64,000 bases of DNA from Trichomonas vaginalis G3 (taxonomy: Eukaryota; Parabasalia; Trichomonadida; Trichomonadidae): contig NC_067207.1 of NCBI RefSeq assembly GCF_026262505.1, positions 11,004,082 through 11,068,081 of the forward strand. Direction: 5' to 3'. Under the pieces are notes generated by a model that saw only the letters and a program-made list of their open reading frames with translations, did not search any database and was not told where the DNA came from. Every line of letters starts with the position of its first letter. Positions within the stretch are counted from its first letter, which is position 1. A program made the position numbers and the translations under genes. Below are positions 30,293 through 39,909 of the stretch, one piece after another.

Positions 30293-31169
30293 AAAATATA
30301 TTCTTTTATTAATGGTAATATAGGAATTGTAGGAATAAAAACTTTTTATAAATTATTCATAAATGTAAGACATGAATTTTTAAAGTTTATTTTTTTATTT
30401 TTTATTTCATTATGGTAGTGAATCTTTCATTCATGAAAATAATTATTACTAATTTATTTAATAATGTCGCACATACTAGATTTAAAGAATTCGGAACTTT
30501 TACCATAATCTTCTAAATGTTTTCTTATCCCTAACGTGTGCCAGTTATTATATGAAACCGAATAAACTTTATCTTTATCTTTACACCTTTCATCACTTCC
30601 AATATATTTATATCTCAGTTTTGATTTAGCATTTTCATATTCATTAGCGTTTAATAATTCGCAGTCTTCCTTTTTAAATAAATGTTTTATGTATTCAGGA
30701 TTTAATACTCTACGTTTATATGCTCCTAACTTAGTTCTAAAGGTTTTTCTACAAAATTTAGGAATTCCATCCTCTTTAATGTCATCAATGATTTCCATTT
30801 CATTATTTTCAATTTCTTCTTCTCGTTTATGAGGTCTTTGATTATGACTCCATTGATTCCATGAAATTAAATATTCTTTATCATTATATTTATACCTCAT
30901 TAGCTTATTTTGGCTTTCATATTCATTTAATAATTCACAATCTTCATTTTTAAATTGAAGTTTAACCCATTCAGGATTTAAATGATGTTTAATTAATCGC
31001 GGAATATCTGACATCATCTATATATAGCTTCTTTTATAAAAGATAAAAAAATAAATTATTTTAAAATTAATGTTAATTTTTTAATGATTTATAAATAAAT
31101 ATATTTTAATGCATCGTCTATATATAGATGTAACAAAAAAAGTCACACAACCCTTCAACATATACTACT
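30293..31169 (-). repeat. Element 1 right terminal inverted repeat
   Basis: Reverse complement of 5515-6393 with very few differences. It ends ...CATATACTACT and is followed by the TAAAAG duplication. Confidence 0.92.
30454..31017 (-). CDS. TIR-encoded repeat-domain protein, right copy
   Basis: The second copy of the 187-residue gene of the left TIR. It differs by one noted residue (KHLEDYG here, KHLGDYG on the left). Both copies are intact and point inward. Same two-unit architecture and lack of zinc cysteines as described for the left copy. Confidence 0.75.
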   Translation of the reverse strand: MMSDIPRLIKHHLNPEWVKLQFKNEDCELLNEYESQNKLMRYKYNDKEYLISWNQWSHNQRPHKREEEIENNEMEIIDDIKEDGIPKFCRKTFRTKLGAYKRRVLNPEYIKHLFKKEDCELLNANEYENAKSKLRYKYIGSDERCKDKDKVYSVSYNNWHTLGIRKHLEDYGKSSEFFKSSMCDIIK

Positions 31170-31175
31170 TAAAAG
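31170..31175. repeat. Target-site duplication of element 1, right copy
   Basis: TAAAAG, identical to 5509-5514. Confidence 0.9.
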
Positions 31176-31329
31176 ATATCAGAACTAAATTAGGCATTTA
31201 TTTTACCCTACAATCTCTGATATCAACACTTACATGATGGAATATATTACCATAGATTCAAATGAATCTATTATTTAAATATTTTGAAAAAATTGAATAA
31301 AAATGTAATAATGAATTTTCAAATCAGGT

Positions 31330-32383
31330 AAGGGTTTCGTTTTGCTAAAATTGTCACTTTTATAGCATATTTGTTTTTGGATGTTTTGCGAAACCAAAAA
31401 AAAAAACTATGATATACAATGTGTGTGTAAAGAAAATACTTTATTTACTAGTTAAAAAATCATTTGGTATTGATCAAGTTATTTTTTCTGGATAAGATAT
31501 TATATGGATAATTGGATAGAAAATACAATTATATAATCTTGTACCTGGTTTAATTAAGCTAATTGTCATCAGAAACTTGTAATTTTTATGAATTTCAGAT
31601 TTTCTTTTCATTACTGCTTTTCTTAATAGGTCAAGTTCTTATTTACGTTATAAAGTATGATATTTACAAATATCAAGTTATCGTGTTTTTTGAGAAATTA
31701 TGAGAAACAAACAAAAATGAAAAAGATAGGAATAGCAATGAATAGTGATGTGGGTATAGAAAATGTAAGAGATATGAATGCAAAGCAATCAGTATTTAGG
31801 ATATTGACCATAGATTTCGAAAAAAAAATGCTGCATATTGAGCGAAAACTATGATTATATTATAAGGCTGTCATTTAAAGCATAATGAAACTATTCCCTT
31901 TTCATTTTAATCGAATAAGATAGTAAAGATTTTTGAATTAGCTAGAAACTGATGAGATGTTTTCACAAATCAGATTTTTAATCTCTATAATGCATAATTC
32001 ACTCAATATCTCAATTTTGATATTGCGAGATATTTTTGCTATCGGTTTCGCAATTTTGACACAATAGCAAGAGGGTTCTATAAGCATTATTATCAACGTA
32101 GAATCTGAATATCATATCAGAAAATGTCGCAAATCTGACATTTACCCGACCAAATAGCAAAAATAATTGAATACTTTTCGCAAAAACTTTAAAAATCGAT
32201 AAAAATATGAAATATAGATATTAAAGAGACTTTTTATATAATATTCATAAAGATTTTCCAAAAATATGATACCGCAAAATTAAAAAAGTGACGTCTTAAG
32301 TGGAGTCAAAGGTCGAAATTGCTAGCTAAATGTTTTTTAGCGAAATTGCGTATTGTACGTTTTTTTCGCAAAACGAAACCCTT
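31330..32383. mobile_element. Non-autonomous DNA transposon (1054 bp), MULE-like
   Basis: Ends are perfect 16 bp inverted repeats AAGGGTTTCGTTTTGC, flanked by a 9 bp duplication AAATCAGGT at 31321-31329 and 32384-32392. The inside has no transposase, only short meaningless frames. The 9 bp duplication points to a MULE-type transposase acting in trans; its ends do not match those of the MULE at 6443-8635. Confidence 0.88.
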
Positions 32384-32944
32384 AAATCAGGTGTTTTGAA
32401 TTTGGATCATGAAGCTTCTTCTGTTGATTGGGTTATCTTTTTGCATGACAAAATTGATAGATTATCGTTACTTGTAAAATTACATATAGTATTTGATGAG
32501 AAGTGAGCATGTCGCAATGGAACTCAGCCTGCATATGTGAAATTAGGATTTAAAAAAGATTAAAAAAAATTGAAATTAAAACAATAAAAAACAAATATTT
32601 ATATAGTATAATGATCATTCTAATCCGAACATGTATTGAGAACTTATTATTTCTTACATCTAGTATATCTGTGTAAAAGAATTTGGTTAACGAAGAATTT
32701 TGTTCCAAAATTCCATAGTTCTATGAAAAGGCAATCCTAGTTTGAAGAAAAGTAATAGTTATCGATTCCAATGAGAAGGTATCAAAGCAAACTGTAAAGT
32801 TCTAGAGCATATTTCGAAAAAAGAAGTAACCATCTTTTAATGAATTCACGGCCTTTCGGAAATATATTGATTTTGAAGAACTAATATTCCCGATTATTGG
32901 ATATGAAATTTGATTTGCCGTTGAATCTTTCAAAAGATCGAAAT

Positions 32945-33178
32945 TCAATTGTAGTAGCTTTTTGGCGCTCCGTAGTTATCATTTCGTTGACCATATTCCT
33001 GTCGCAATTTAATGAAATCGTCATTAAGCTGGTGTATTTGTTGTATTTGATTATCTATGAACTCTTTCAATTTGTTACAATCTGCTTCAAGTCTGTTTCT
33101 ATATTCTAAAAGAGCAGCATATTCGCCTGCTACACTTTCAACCATAGAACGTAGAAGCTTCTCATTGGGCTTGCTCAT
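32945..33178 (-). CDS. Small coiled-coil host protein (77 aa)
   Basis: MSKPNEKLLRSMVESVAGEY continues into a heptad-like helix (LLEYRNRLEADCNKLKEFID) and a polar tail with Gln/Asn/Tyr. Upstream, transcript-sense sequence has a TCATTCC initiator-like site about 17 bases before the ATG, as expected for a trichomonad gene. No family is recognised. Confidence 0.6.
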   Translation of the reverse strand: MSKPNEKLLRSMVESVAGEYAALLEYRNRLEADCNKLKEFIDNQIQQIHQLNDDFIKLRQEYGQRNDNYGAPKSYYN

Positions 33179-33673
33179 TTATGAACAAATTGGAAAGGAA
33201 TGACTAAAAGTGACGCCAAACGCCGATATTACACTAATACTAATTTAAGTTTGGTTTCTAGAATAATAACTTACTAAGAATATCATTTCGCAAAGAAGAA
33301 GTGGATTTCAGACAATCTCAATGGGTATCGTAAAAATCTAAATATTACTACTATAAATGAAATACATGCATGAATGCTCAATCAATTATTGATTCGGATC
33401 CAACATTTTTTTGAATATCGTCAAAATTTCAATATTGTGTCCTAATAAAGATCTTAGAATTTCAATATGGCTTTATTGGTTCTTAGACATGCTAATGCAT
33501 CGAAAGACAGAAAAATTTTAAAAAGACTGCAAAATGTCTGATGGTAATATTAAAAAAATCGCCAATGACATCACCTTCATTTAGATGTTAAAATTCTTGA
33601 TTCATAAATCATAATGCTTTTTTTTCCTCAAAATTTTGTAAACTTGAATTTAAAAAGTGACAAATAATCAGCA
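33179..33673. other. Intergenic host DNA
   Basis: About 495 bp, AT-rich, between the divergent genes 32945-33178 and 33674-35704. I see nothing beyond presumptive promoters. Confidence 0.5.
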
Positions 33674-35704
33674 ATGGATTTTTTTAAACCTCTTGAAGCA
33701 AAAAAAGATATAACAATTCTAAATAAAAATGATTTAGTTAATATACGATATGGAGGTGATGAATTAAGTTCCTATATTCAACTTCGTCTAATAATTCAAG
33801 AAAAAAAAACTCACGCTGATAATGAAATTCTCGGGAATCTCGCTTTTATAAAAATCAACACGGATTCATTATATATTTTAGAACCAGATGATTACATAAT
33901 ATTGCGAATTACAAAAACTTATGATGAATTCACCATAGCATCACAAGAACCTGAGATACTGTCTCTGAAGTTGGGTGAAAGTGCATTTATTCACGGATTG
34001 CTTGTAGGAACTAAATTAAGTATTGAGTTGTTGCCTTTCATGCCTTATAAAACAACAACTGGTTTTTCATGGATTTACTCTCATCTAGCATTATTTTACC
34101 CAATTACACCTCCTTTGCGCTATTTTGACCCTGATTTTCCGTTTGTTTCGACATTGCGAGCTTTTATGACAGGACAAGAAACAGATCTAAGGAAAATATC
34201 AGATATTTTCTTCAAATTTCAACTAAAGAACTATCCAAGCGAATTATTTCAACCTAAAAAATTCTTTCGAGACGAAGGACCTCATTACAACGAGATTGAG
34301 TTCGATGAAGGCTTCTTAGACAAGTGGATGGAATGCTTTTCAAGAGAAACTGGCTTTTCTTATACAATTATTTACGGAATTCCTTTTGTTGATTATTCAA
34401 AGGACAAAGTAGAGAGTGGATTAGAAAGTGTTAAATCTGATATTATTTGCTTCCGTGCTGATATTACATTTACCCAAAAAGTTCCACAAAATATCTTTCA
34501 TATCAAATCAGTTCCTTATTATTTAGTTTCATCAACATTTTCGCAAGGTATAAACGTTGGAGCTCAGATTGTTTATCCTTGCGGCAATTTAACTCAAATT
34601 GTTCATATTGTTGATCAATTTATGCTTTTGAACACGAGTTACTTCCTTCCTGTCATCAGAAAGTTTGCTCTTCAGCCAAGAAAGATTCCTTTGACCTTCA
34701 TTTACGTTTCTGCAAAACTTTTTAATAGAATTAATGTTTTTCACATCCAATCTCCTTTCTATTGTTTGAATAATAATTCAAATACTTCAGTGAATGAAAC
34801 TAATAAGGAAAATCCAGAAAATTCTGAATCAAAAACCGACTCGAAAAGTGACAAAAATTCTGAATCGAAAAGTGATAATAAAAGTGACGAAAATACTGAT
34901 GATCCAAAGATAGAGTTGTTTTATCCAGAGGAAGCCTATATGCCTGCAATTCCTTCTTTTTATCCCGTTGGTAAAAATCCGAAAAGTATTTTTGTTCCAA
35001 AATCTGTCATTTCTGGATCTTTCCAAATTATTTATGCCGAAGATTGGAAGGGTGAGTTCACGCCTGTTATAGTTACAGAGAATACTCCGTCTGGAATTAA
35101 AAAAAATGCATTGCCACAGTTTAAATGGTATCAAGTTATTTCCAAAGTTTTGGAAGAAAAAGTTGATTCAGAAAAGGAGAATATATTTAACAAAGAAGGT
35201 AAAAAAGAGTTTCCTAATATGGAGTATAAAGATTTCAAGAAGATTATCGGTGTTAATATTGATTCTCCAGAAAGCAACAAAGAAATCTTAGAGCGTTTTT
35301 GTACAAGAAATTACAGATTGGTTAAGATTTTTAACAAACAAATAACAAAAATTTTCTGTGAAACAGATGAACAGATTCCGATGCCGATCAACGGTCTTGC
35401 TCTTGTTAGAATTCATCAAGTGAAGTACAAAGCAACACAAACAAACTACCTTAATGAAGATTTAACAATTGTTAACTTTATAAAGAAGAAACCGTTTGGA
35501 AACCCTCACATTGTAGAAAATGTAAGACAATCAATGGTTTATAAGCTTGATCATAGAAACCTTGATTCCCGACAGAAAAAATTGGATATTTCATGTGAAA
35601 ATACTAATATAGACCCTGATGTAATGATTAATAATGCAACATCACTTGTGATTATACCTAATGTTGAATCAAAGCCAACTCCGACGCAAATTATTGCTCA
35701 ATAA
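33674..35704 (+). CDS. Large uncharacterised host protein (676 aa)
   Basis: A mostly folded, beta/alpha-mixed sequence beginning MDFFKPLEAKKDITILNKND. No membrane segment is seen. Around residues 370-415 is a low-complexity Ser/Asp/Lys/Asn linker (SKSDKNSESKSDNKSDENTD). The C-terminal region includes FCTRNYRLVKIFNKQITKIF. I recognise no catalytic motif. Composition and an intact long frame support a host gene rather than element cargo. Confidence 0.75.
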   Translation: MDFFKPLEAKKDITILNKNDLVNIRYGGDELSSYIQLRLIIQEKKTHADNEILGNLAFIKINTDSLYILEPDDYIILRITKTYDEFTIASQEPEILSLKLGESAFIHGLLVGTKLSIELLPFMPYKTTTGFSWIYSHLALFYPITPPLRYFDPDFPFVSTLRAFMTGQETDLRKISDIFFKFQLKNYPSELFQPKKFFRDEGPHYNEIEFDEGFLDKWMECFSRETGFSYTIIYGIPFVDYSKDKVESGLESVKSDIICFRADITFTQKVPQNIFHIKSVPYYLVSSTFSQGINVGAQIVYPCGNLTQIVHIVDQFMLLNTSYFLPVIRKFALQPRKIPLTFIYVSAKLFNRINVFHIQSPFYCLNNNSNTSVNETNKENPENSESKTDSKSDKNSESKSDNKSDENTDDPKIELFYPEEAYMPAIPSFYPVGKNPKSIFVPKSVISGSFQIIYAEDWKGEFTPVIVTENTPSGIKKNALPQFKWYQVISKVLEEKVDSEKENIFNKEGKKEFPNMEYKDFKKIIGVNIDSPESNKEILERFCTRNYRLVKIFNKQITKIFCETDEQIPMPINGLALVRIHQVKYKATQTNYLNEDLTIVNFIKKKPFGNPHIVENVRQSMVYKLDHRNLDSRQKKLDISCENTNIDPDVMINNATSLVIIPNVESKPTPTQIIAQ

Positions 35705-36220
35705 TTAAGTTTCCTTTTTTATTTGTTTATTTTTAGTAAAAAAAAATATATAATTTTTATGCGGATATGTAGTATTTATAAAACATTTTATCTTAAAAAT
35801 TTGATAAGAATTCTTTTATTGATTGTAACCCTATCAAATGCATCTATATAATATCAAATTTATTTCAATAGGAAAAATCATATGATTATATTAAATATCT
35901 ATTCATAAACTTGATTTTATACATCTTCCTATTGTTCACAGCTTTGATTGAGTTATCCGAACTTAATTCAGGTCATAACAATCAGAACTTAGAAAACGAA
36001 CCCTAGAAAATGAAATCATTTCGTCCGCAATTGTTCTACTAAAGTAGTTTTTGCAATCTATCATAGTTCTAAAATTCTCAAATTCGAAAAATCGAGATAT
36101 TGTTACCGAAAGAAAGCTCATATTATTAAAGATATCATGTACCGGTGAATTTTTAATAATAATTGCCATTCTAACTTAGATTTCAACAGCTTGTACTATA
36201 AAAAATGACAAAAAGGAAAT
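35705..36220. other. Intergenic host DNA left of element 2
   Basis: About 515 bp with AT-rich sequence. A 68-codon minus-strand frame at 35963-36169 has no supporting features. It ends at an A21 run marking element 2. Confidence 0.5.
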
Positions 36221-36241
36221 AAAAAAAAAAAAAAAAAAAAA

Positions 36242-36297
36242 GGGAGTGGGGCCTCCAGGCACTTCGTGCCCTCTAGCCCTGAAGATGTTTAGTATAA
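36242..36297 (+). repeat. Element 2 left TIR (56 bp) with internal hairpin
   Basis: Begins GGGAGTGGGGCC and ends TTTAGTATAA; 50 of 56 positions match the right TIR. An internal hairpin GGCAC-TTC-GTGCC is present; the right TIR has GGCGC-GTT-GCGCC at the same place. Confidence 0.9.
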
Positions 36298-36507
36298 CTT
36301 TGTCCGGACAAGTAAGGGTCTATCGTCGCTACAGGAAAAGTTACAGGCGTTCCAAGGAAGTATACTTTGAGAAGCCTTTTCTCCTTATAGAATGAGATAG
36401 GACGGTTATTTTACAAAACTGACAACACTTTGACCGAGTAGTTTTTTGTGCTGAACAAATAGTGTCATATAAACATCTGTCAAAAACCGTTTTTTACTTC
36501 ACTTAAA
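36298..36507. other. Subterminal leader of element 2
   Basis: No gene. Contains a small palindrome GTCCGGAC near 36303 and ends with TTTTTTACTTCACTTAAAATG, the T-rich leader type used by element genes. Confidence 0.4.
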
Positions 36508-38619
36508 ATGCCACGTAAGCTACGTAAGAATATACGTAAGAGGAAGAGAGCATTGAAACATCCAATAGTAAAACTGACACCACAACAACAGTTGCAACAA
36601 CAAATGATGAATGACCCCACTATGTTGCAACAAATGTCAAGCAACCCTATGCTTTTAAGCCGAGTTATTGGTGCACAGAGTGGAGGTTTAAGAGCGGCAC
36701 TTTTAGCGAAAATGGCAGGCTATGGTGGAGCTGCAGACGGAACAGCTTATAACCCTCAAAGTCAAATGAATTTGAGTTCACTCAAAAATCAAATAACAGA
36801 TGTCAAAAAGTCAAACATAGACATACAGAAACAAATAAGTGAAAACGAAAAGAAACTAGAATATGACAGACACACAAAGAAACTCAATGAGTTAAACGTA
36901 GAGAAAAAGAAGAAAGAAGAACAACTGAAAGAACTAAGTACAGAGGAATATGCGAAAAAAGTGTCAGAAAAAGCAGCAGAAGTAGCAAAAATGGAACAAG
37001 ATGTTATAAATTTGAAAAACCATACTACTCAATATAAAGTACTGAAAGATGAAGAAATAAAACAAAAAGCCCTGAAGACATATATGGATAGCGATGAGTA
37101 TAAAAAAGAAGTTGAAGCAAATGTAAAGGCAGAAAAACTTTTACAGTTGCAAAACCAAACCGTACAGTATGAAAACTTAGCACAAGAAAGTAAAAATAAC
37201 GACGCAGCCATGCAAAAGGCAATGAAAAGCGCAGAATATATAAAAGCTAATAATGACTGGTTAGATGCCCAAGCCAACGCTAAAGCAGCCCAACTTATAG
37301 GGTCAATAAGGACAAAAATACAAGCGGATGAAGACAGTTCAAATGAAGCTTTAATGAATGCTGACTTTAAGAACGCCTTCGAAGCTCTTCATAGTAAGGT
37401 GAAACTAGTGAACGACTTCTCATCTGGAAAGAAACTGAAGTCTGAAGGTTTCGACAAAGAGTTAAGAGAAGTAGCACAAAATATGACGAAAATAACAGAT
37501 GCAGCAACGAGACAGGCAGTTCAAAGTGCCTATGACGCCGTTAGAGCAACTGTTGTGGAAAGTCAAGAAAAAGAGTTACAACAGACCAAAACAGACCTAG
37601 TAAATGCTTTCTTAAGAACGAAAAGTCAGGTAGGACATTATGCTGCAGATGGAACATATGTGCCAGCTGGTGGAACTTATATACCAGCTGGTGGAACTTA
37701 TATACTAGCTAGTGGAACTTATATACCACCAAACCCTCCAAGAGAAGCACCTGCACCAGGACTACCTAAAACATTTACATCGTCACATGGACACAGACAC
37801 AGGCATGCACCAAAACCAACAGTTCAAAATCCAGCACAGCAACCAACAGTTCAAAATCCAGCACCACAACCAACAGTTCAAAACACTACACCACAACCAA
37901 CAGTTCAAAACACTGCACCACAACCAACAGTTCAAAACACTGCACAGCAACAACCACAAACAGAGCAAGGACATAAAAGAAGTAGAGAACAAGGAAACCA
38001 AGAATTCTTAAAAATGCTTAAGGAAAATTATGGTTACCCAGATACTCTTGACTTTAGTGACAGATATAAAGAAGCTATTAGAAAGTTCAAGGAAGGAAAT
38101 ACTGACCCGAACCTATTTAGCTTTATGGTTCAGCACCAAATGGGATATAATTTCAAACCTGGAAAATACAAGCTCGCTAAGGGATATGATTTAATAGCAT
38201 ATCATCCAAATGACATGACTGAATTTACTCCGAGATATTTGGTGTCAGAGCTAAATGATAATTCAACTCTCTTCATGAAACGCGTAAAAAATAGAGACGG
38301 AACGAAAGAAGAAAGGTTTATGAGTCCGGATGACTTAGATAGGGAACTTTTTAAAAACGGTCTCGGAATATATGAAATGCCAGCAGATGAGGTACAAGAA
38401 ACTCCACAGGAAGAAGTTCAGATACAACCAGACATGGAAGAAATAGTTCAGCAACAACAGCTAGAAGAGCCTGAAGGAAACAAACAAGTCCCTCCTTTGG
38501 AAACTAACTTCACAGAACTAGATGAAGATTTGGAACAGCCGAAAAATCTTGACCCTCAACAAGTGTATGCGGGAATATGGAATCTTTCCAAGAGTCTAAG
38601 AAAAATTCGGCTGACATAG
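36508..38619 (+). CDS. Large coiled-coil/repeat protein of element 2 (703 aa)
   Basis: Starts with a very basic stretch (MPRKLRKNIRKRKRALKHP), suiting nuclear import or DNA contact, then Gln/Met-rich sequence. Residues ~95-370 are coiled coil. Next come imperfect repeats GGTYIPAGGTYILASGTYIP and five PQPTVQN-type repeats. A folded C-terminal region follows (EFLKMLKENYGYPDTLDFSD, FMVQHQMGYNF) with an acidic Gln-rich end. It overlaps the next frame by 43 bases; whether this is a real overlap or a frameshift within one long gene (near 38575) cannot be decided. Likely an internal virion or scaffold protein. Confidence 0.6.
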   Translation: MPRKLRKNIRKRKRALKHPIVKLTPQQQLQQQMMNDPTMLQQMSSNPMLLSRVIGAQSGGLRAALLAKMAGYGGAADGTAYNPQSQMNLSSLKNQITDVKKSNIDIQKQISENEKKLEYDRHTKKLNELNVEKKKKEEQLKELSTEEYAKKVSEKAAEVAKMEQDVINLKNHTTQYKVLKDEEIKQKALKTYMDSDEYKKEVEANVKAEKLLQLQNQTVQYENLAQESKNNDAAMQKAMKSAEYIKANNDWLDAQANAKAAQLIGSIRTKIQADEDSSNEALMNADFKNAFEALHSKVKLVNDFSSGKKLKSEGFDKELREVAQNMTKITDAATRQAVQSAYDAVRATVVESQEKELQQTKTDLVNAFLRTKSQVGHYAADGTYVPAGGTYIPAGGTYILASGTYIPPNPPREAPAPGLPKTFTSSHGHRHRHAPKPTVQNPAQQPTVQNPAPQPTVQNTTPQPTVQNTAPQPTVQNTAQQQPQTEQGHKRSREQGNQEFLKMLKENYGYPDTLDFSDRYKEAIRKFKEGNTDPNLFSFMVQHQMGYNFKPGKYKLAKGYDLIAYHPNDMTEFTPRYLVSELNDNSTLFMKRVKNRDGTKEERFMSPDDLDRELFKNGLGIYEMPADEVQETPQEEVQIQPDMEEIVQQQQLEEPEGNKQVPPLETNFTELDEDLEQPKNLDPQQVYAGIWNLSKSLRKIRLT

Positions 38620-39870
38620 TAGAAGAATATCGAAAAATGTTCGCCGACATACAAAAGACTCCAACATCAGATGAAAATATTCAGCATAGAATGGAAGAAC
38701 TGAAAGAAAGTGTACGCAAATACAACAATCCTTTTTACTTACGACCATATAACGTTCAATCTTTGGCTGAACTCGGTGAAAATAAAAGGTTAAATTTCAA
38801 CAAAACATATAGAAATGAAACATTGTTTAAAGTTCATTCAGAACCTAACCAATATGGAAACAAACCTACTTTTGTTTCTGCAGACTATGGAACTACAATG
38901 AGATGGGGTCATAAAGCTAATCCGGATAGGTGGTTCATAAACTTACAACCACAATTCCAAGAAGTTGTAGACGCAATGGAAGTGAATGGTGAACCAGATA
39001 TAGCTGGTATTTTCAGCGCGGCTTTAATGCCATTGAAAGATATGAAAGATGCAGATATTTTGAACCAGTATGAAATGAACATGGCTGATGGAAATATAAC
39101 ACCTGACGTTCTAAAACATTTATCTCAAAGAACTACACAGAACCATAAAGATGGTATATTTGGTGAAGAGTTTAGAAAGAAAGTTAGGGAGAGAGAAGGA
39201 AGAGAACCTATTGTACATGACCTTGCAAACGAAAGTTTGCAAAATGTCATAAAAACTTACTTTGCAGACAATGAACTGAGAAGGGATGAATATTTAAGAA
39301 AACTCAAATGGACAGTACCAAATGAAATGTTAGTATTGAAAAACATGTTCCTTGACAAAATAAAACCAACTACAGAAATAAATGACGCAAGACTGAAACA
39401 TTGGGTAAAAGCTTTCCCATTCACAAAAGATATTATTGGTAACATGGAAAGAAAACCAGAATGGCTACAAAAACATATATTTGGAAACGAGCTTATTCCA
39501 TATGGACAAGCTCTGTTTGAAGAGCTTGAACCGGAAACTCAGGAAAGAGTCATGCAAACAATAAGCGACGACTCAAATACAAACTATGACAAAATCTTTC
39601 TAGGATATAGGTTACCTGAGATGGGCGACCAGAGCCCAAAGGCAAAAAGGACATGGGAAATTTACAACATACTAGGTGAACATGAGGCAAAGATGCAACA
39701 ACTTGAAGCAGAGGGCAAGTTACCAAAAGCGACACCAAAGAAGAAGAGTAGAACAAAGTGAAAGTAGTGAAGAAGTAACTTCATCTAGTGAAAGTAGTGG
39801 CAATGAAGGAAAAAGAAGAGTTAAAAACTCAGTCAGGAAGAAAGTAAAGCTTGGTACGAAACAATTATGA
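38577..39870 (+). CDS. Element 2 protein upstream of MCP (394 aa, with a frameshifted tail)
   Basis: The 394-codon frame 38577-39761 is soluble, charged and mostly helical (PFYLRPYNVQSLAELGENKR, SADYGTTMRWGHKANPDRWF). It ends in lysine-rich KATPKKKSRTK. One base later, in the next frame, a Ser/Glu then Lys-rich tail (SESSEEVTSSSESSGNEGKR, then VRKKVKLGTKQL) runs to 39870, suggesting a lost base near 39755. The basic tail and position before MCP suggest an internal DNA-associated virion protein. No family recognised. Confidence 0.55.
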
Positions 39871-39909
39871 CAAATAAATCCAACTATTCTATATTTTTAC
39901 CCATATGAA

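Larger units (their letters stand above)
5515..31169. mobile_element. Maverick/Polinton-type virus-like transposon, element 1 (25,655 bp)
   Basis: Bounded by long inverted repeats starting AGTAGTATATG and flanked by a 6 bp duplication TAAAAG. The core carries the defining Polinton set: rve integrase, protein-primed-type family B DNA polymerase, A32/FtsK-like packaging ATPase, double-jelly-roll capsid protein and a minor capsid candidate. It also has a primase/SF3 helicase and a tail-fibre-like protein. No adenovirus-type cysteine protease was recognised. Several genes carry frameshifts, and a MULE and a mariner have inserted, so this copy looks non-autonomous. Confidence 0.95.

Noticed and set aside
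31657-31854. 65-codon frame inside the non-autonomous transposon
   Set aside because: Lys/Met-rich, no similarity to a transposase; expected by chance in AT-rich DNA of this length.
35963-36169. 68-codon minus-strand frame beside element 2
   Set aside because: No recognisable motif, no initiator-like site, and no continuation on the far side of element 2, so it is not a disrupted gene.
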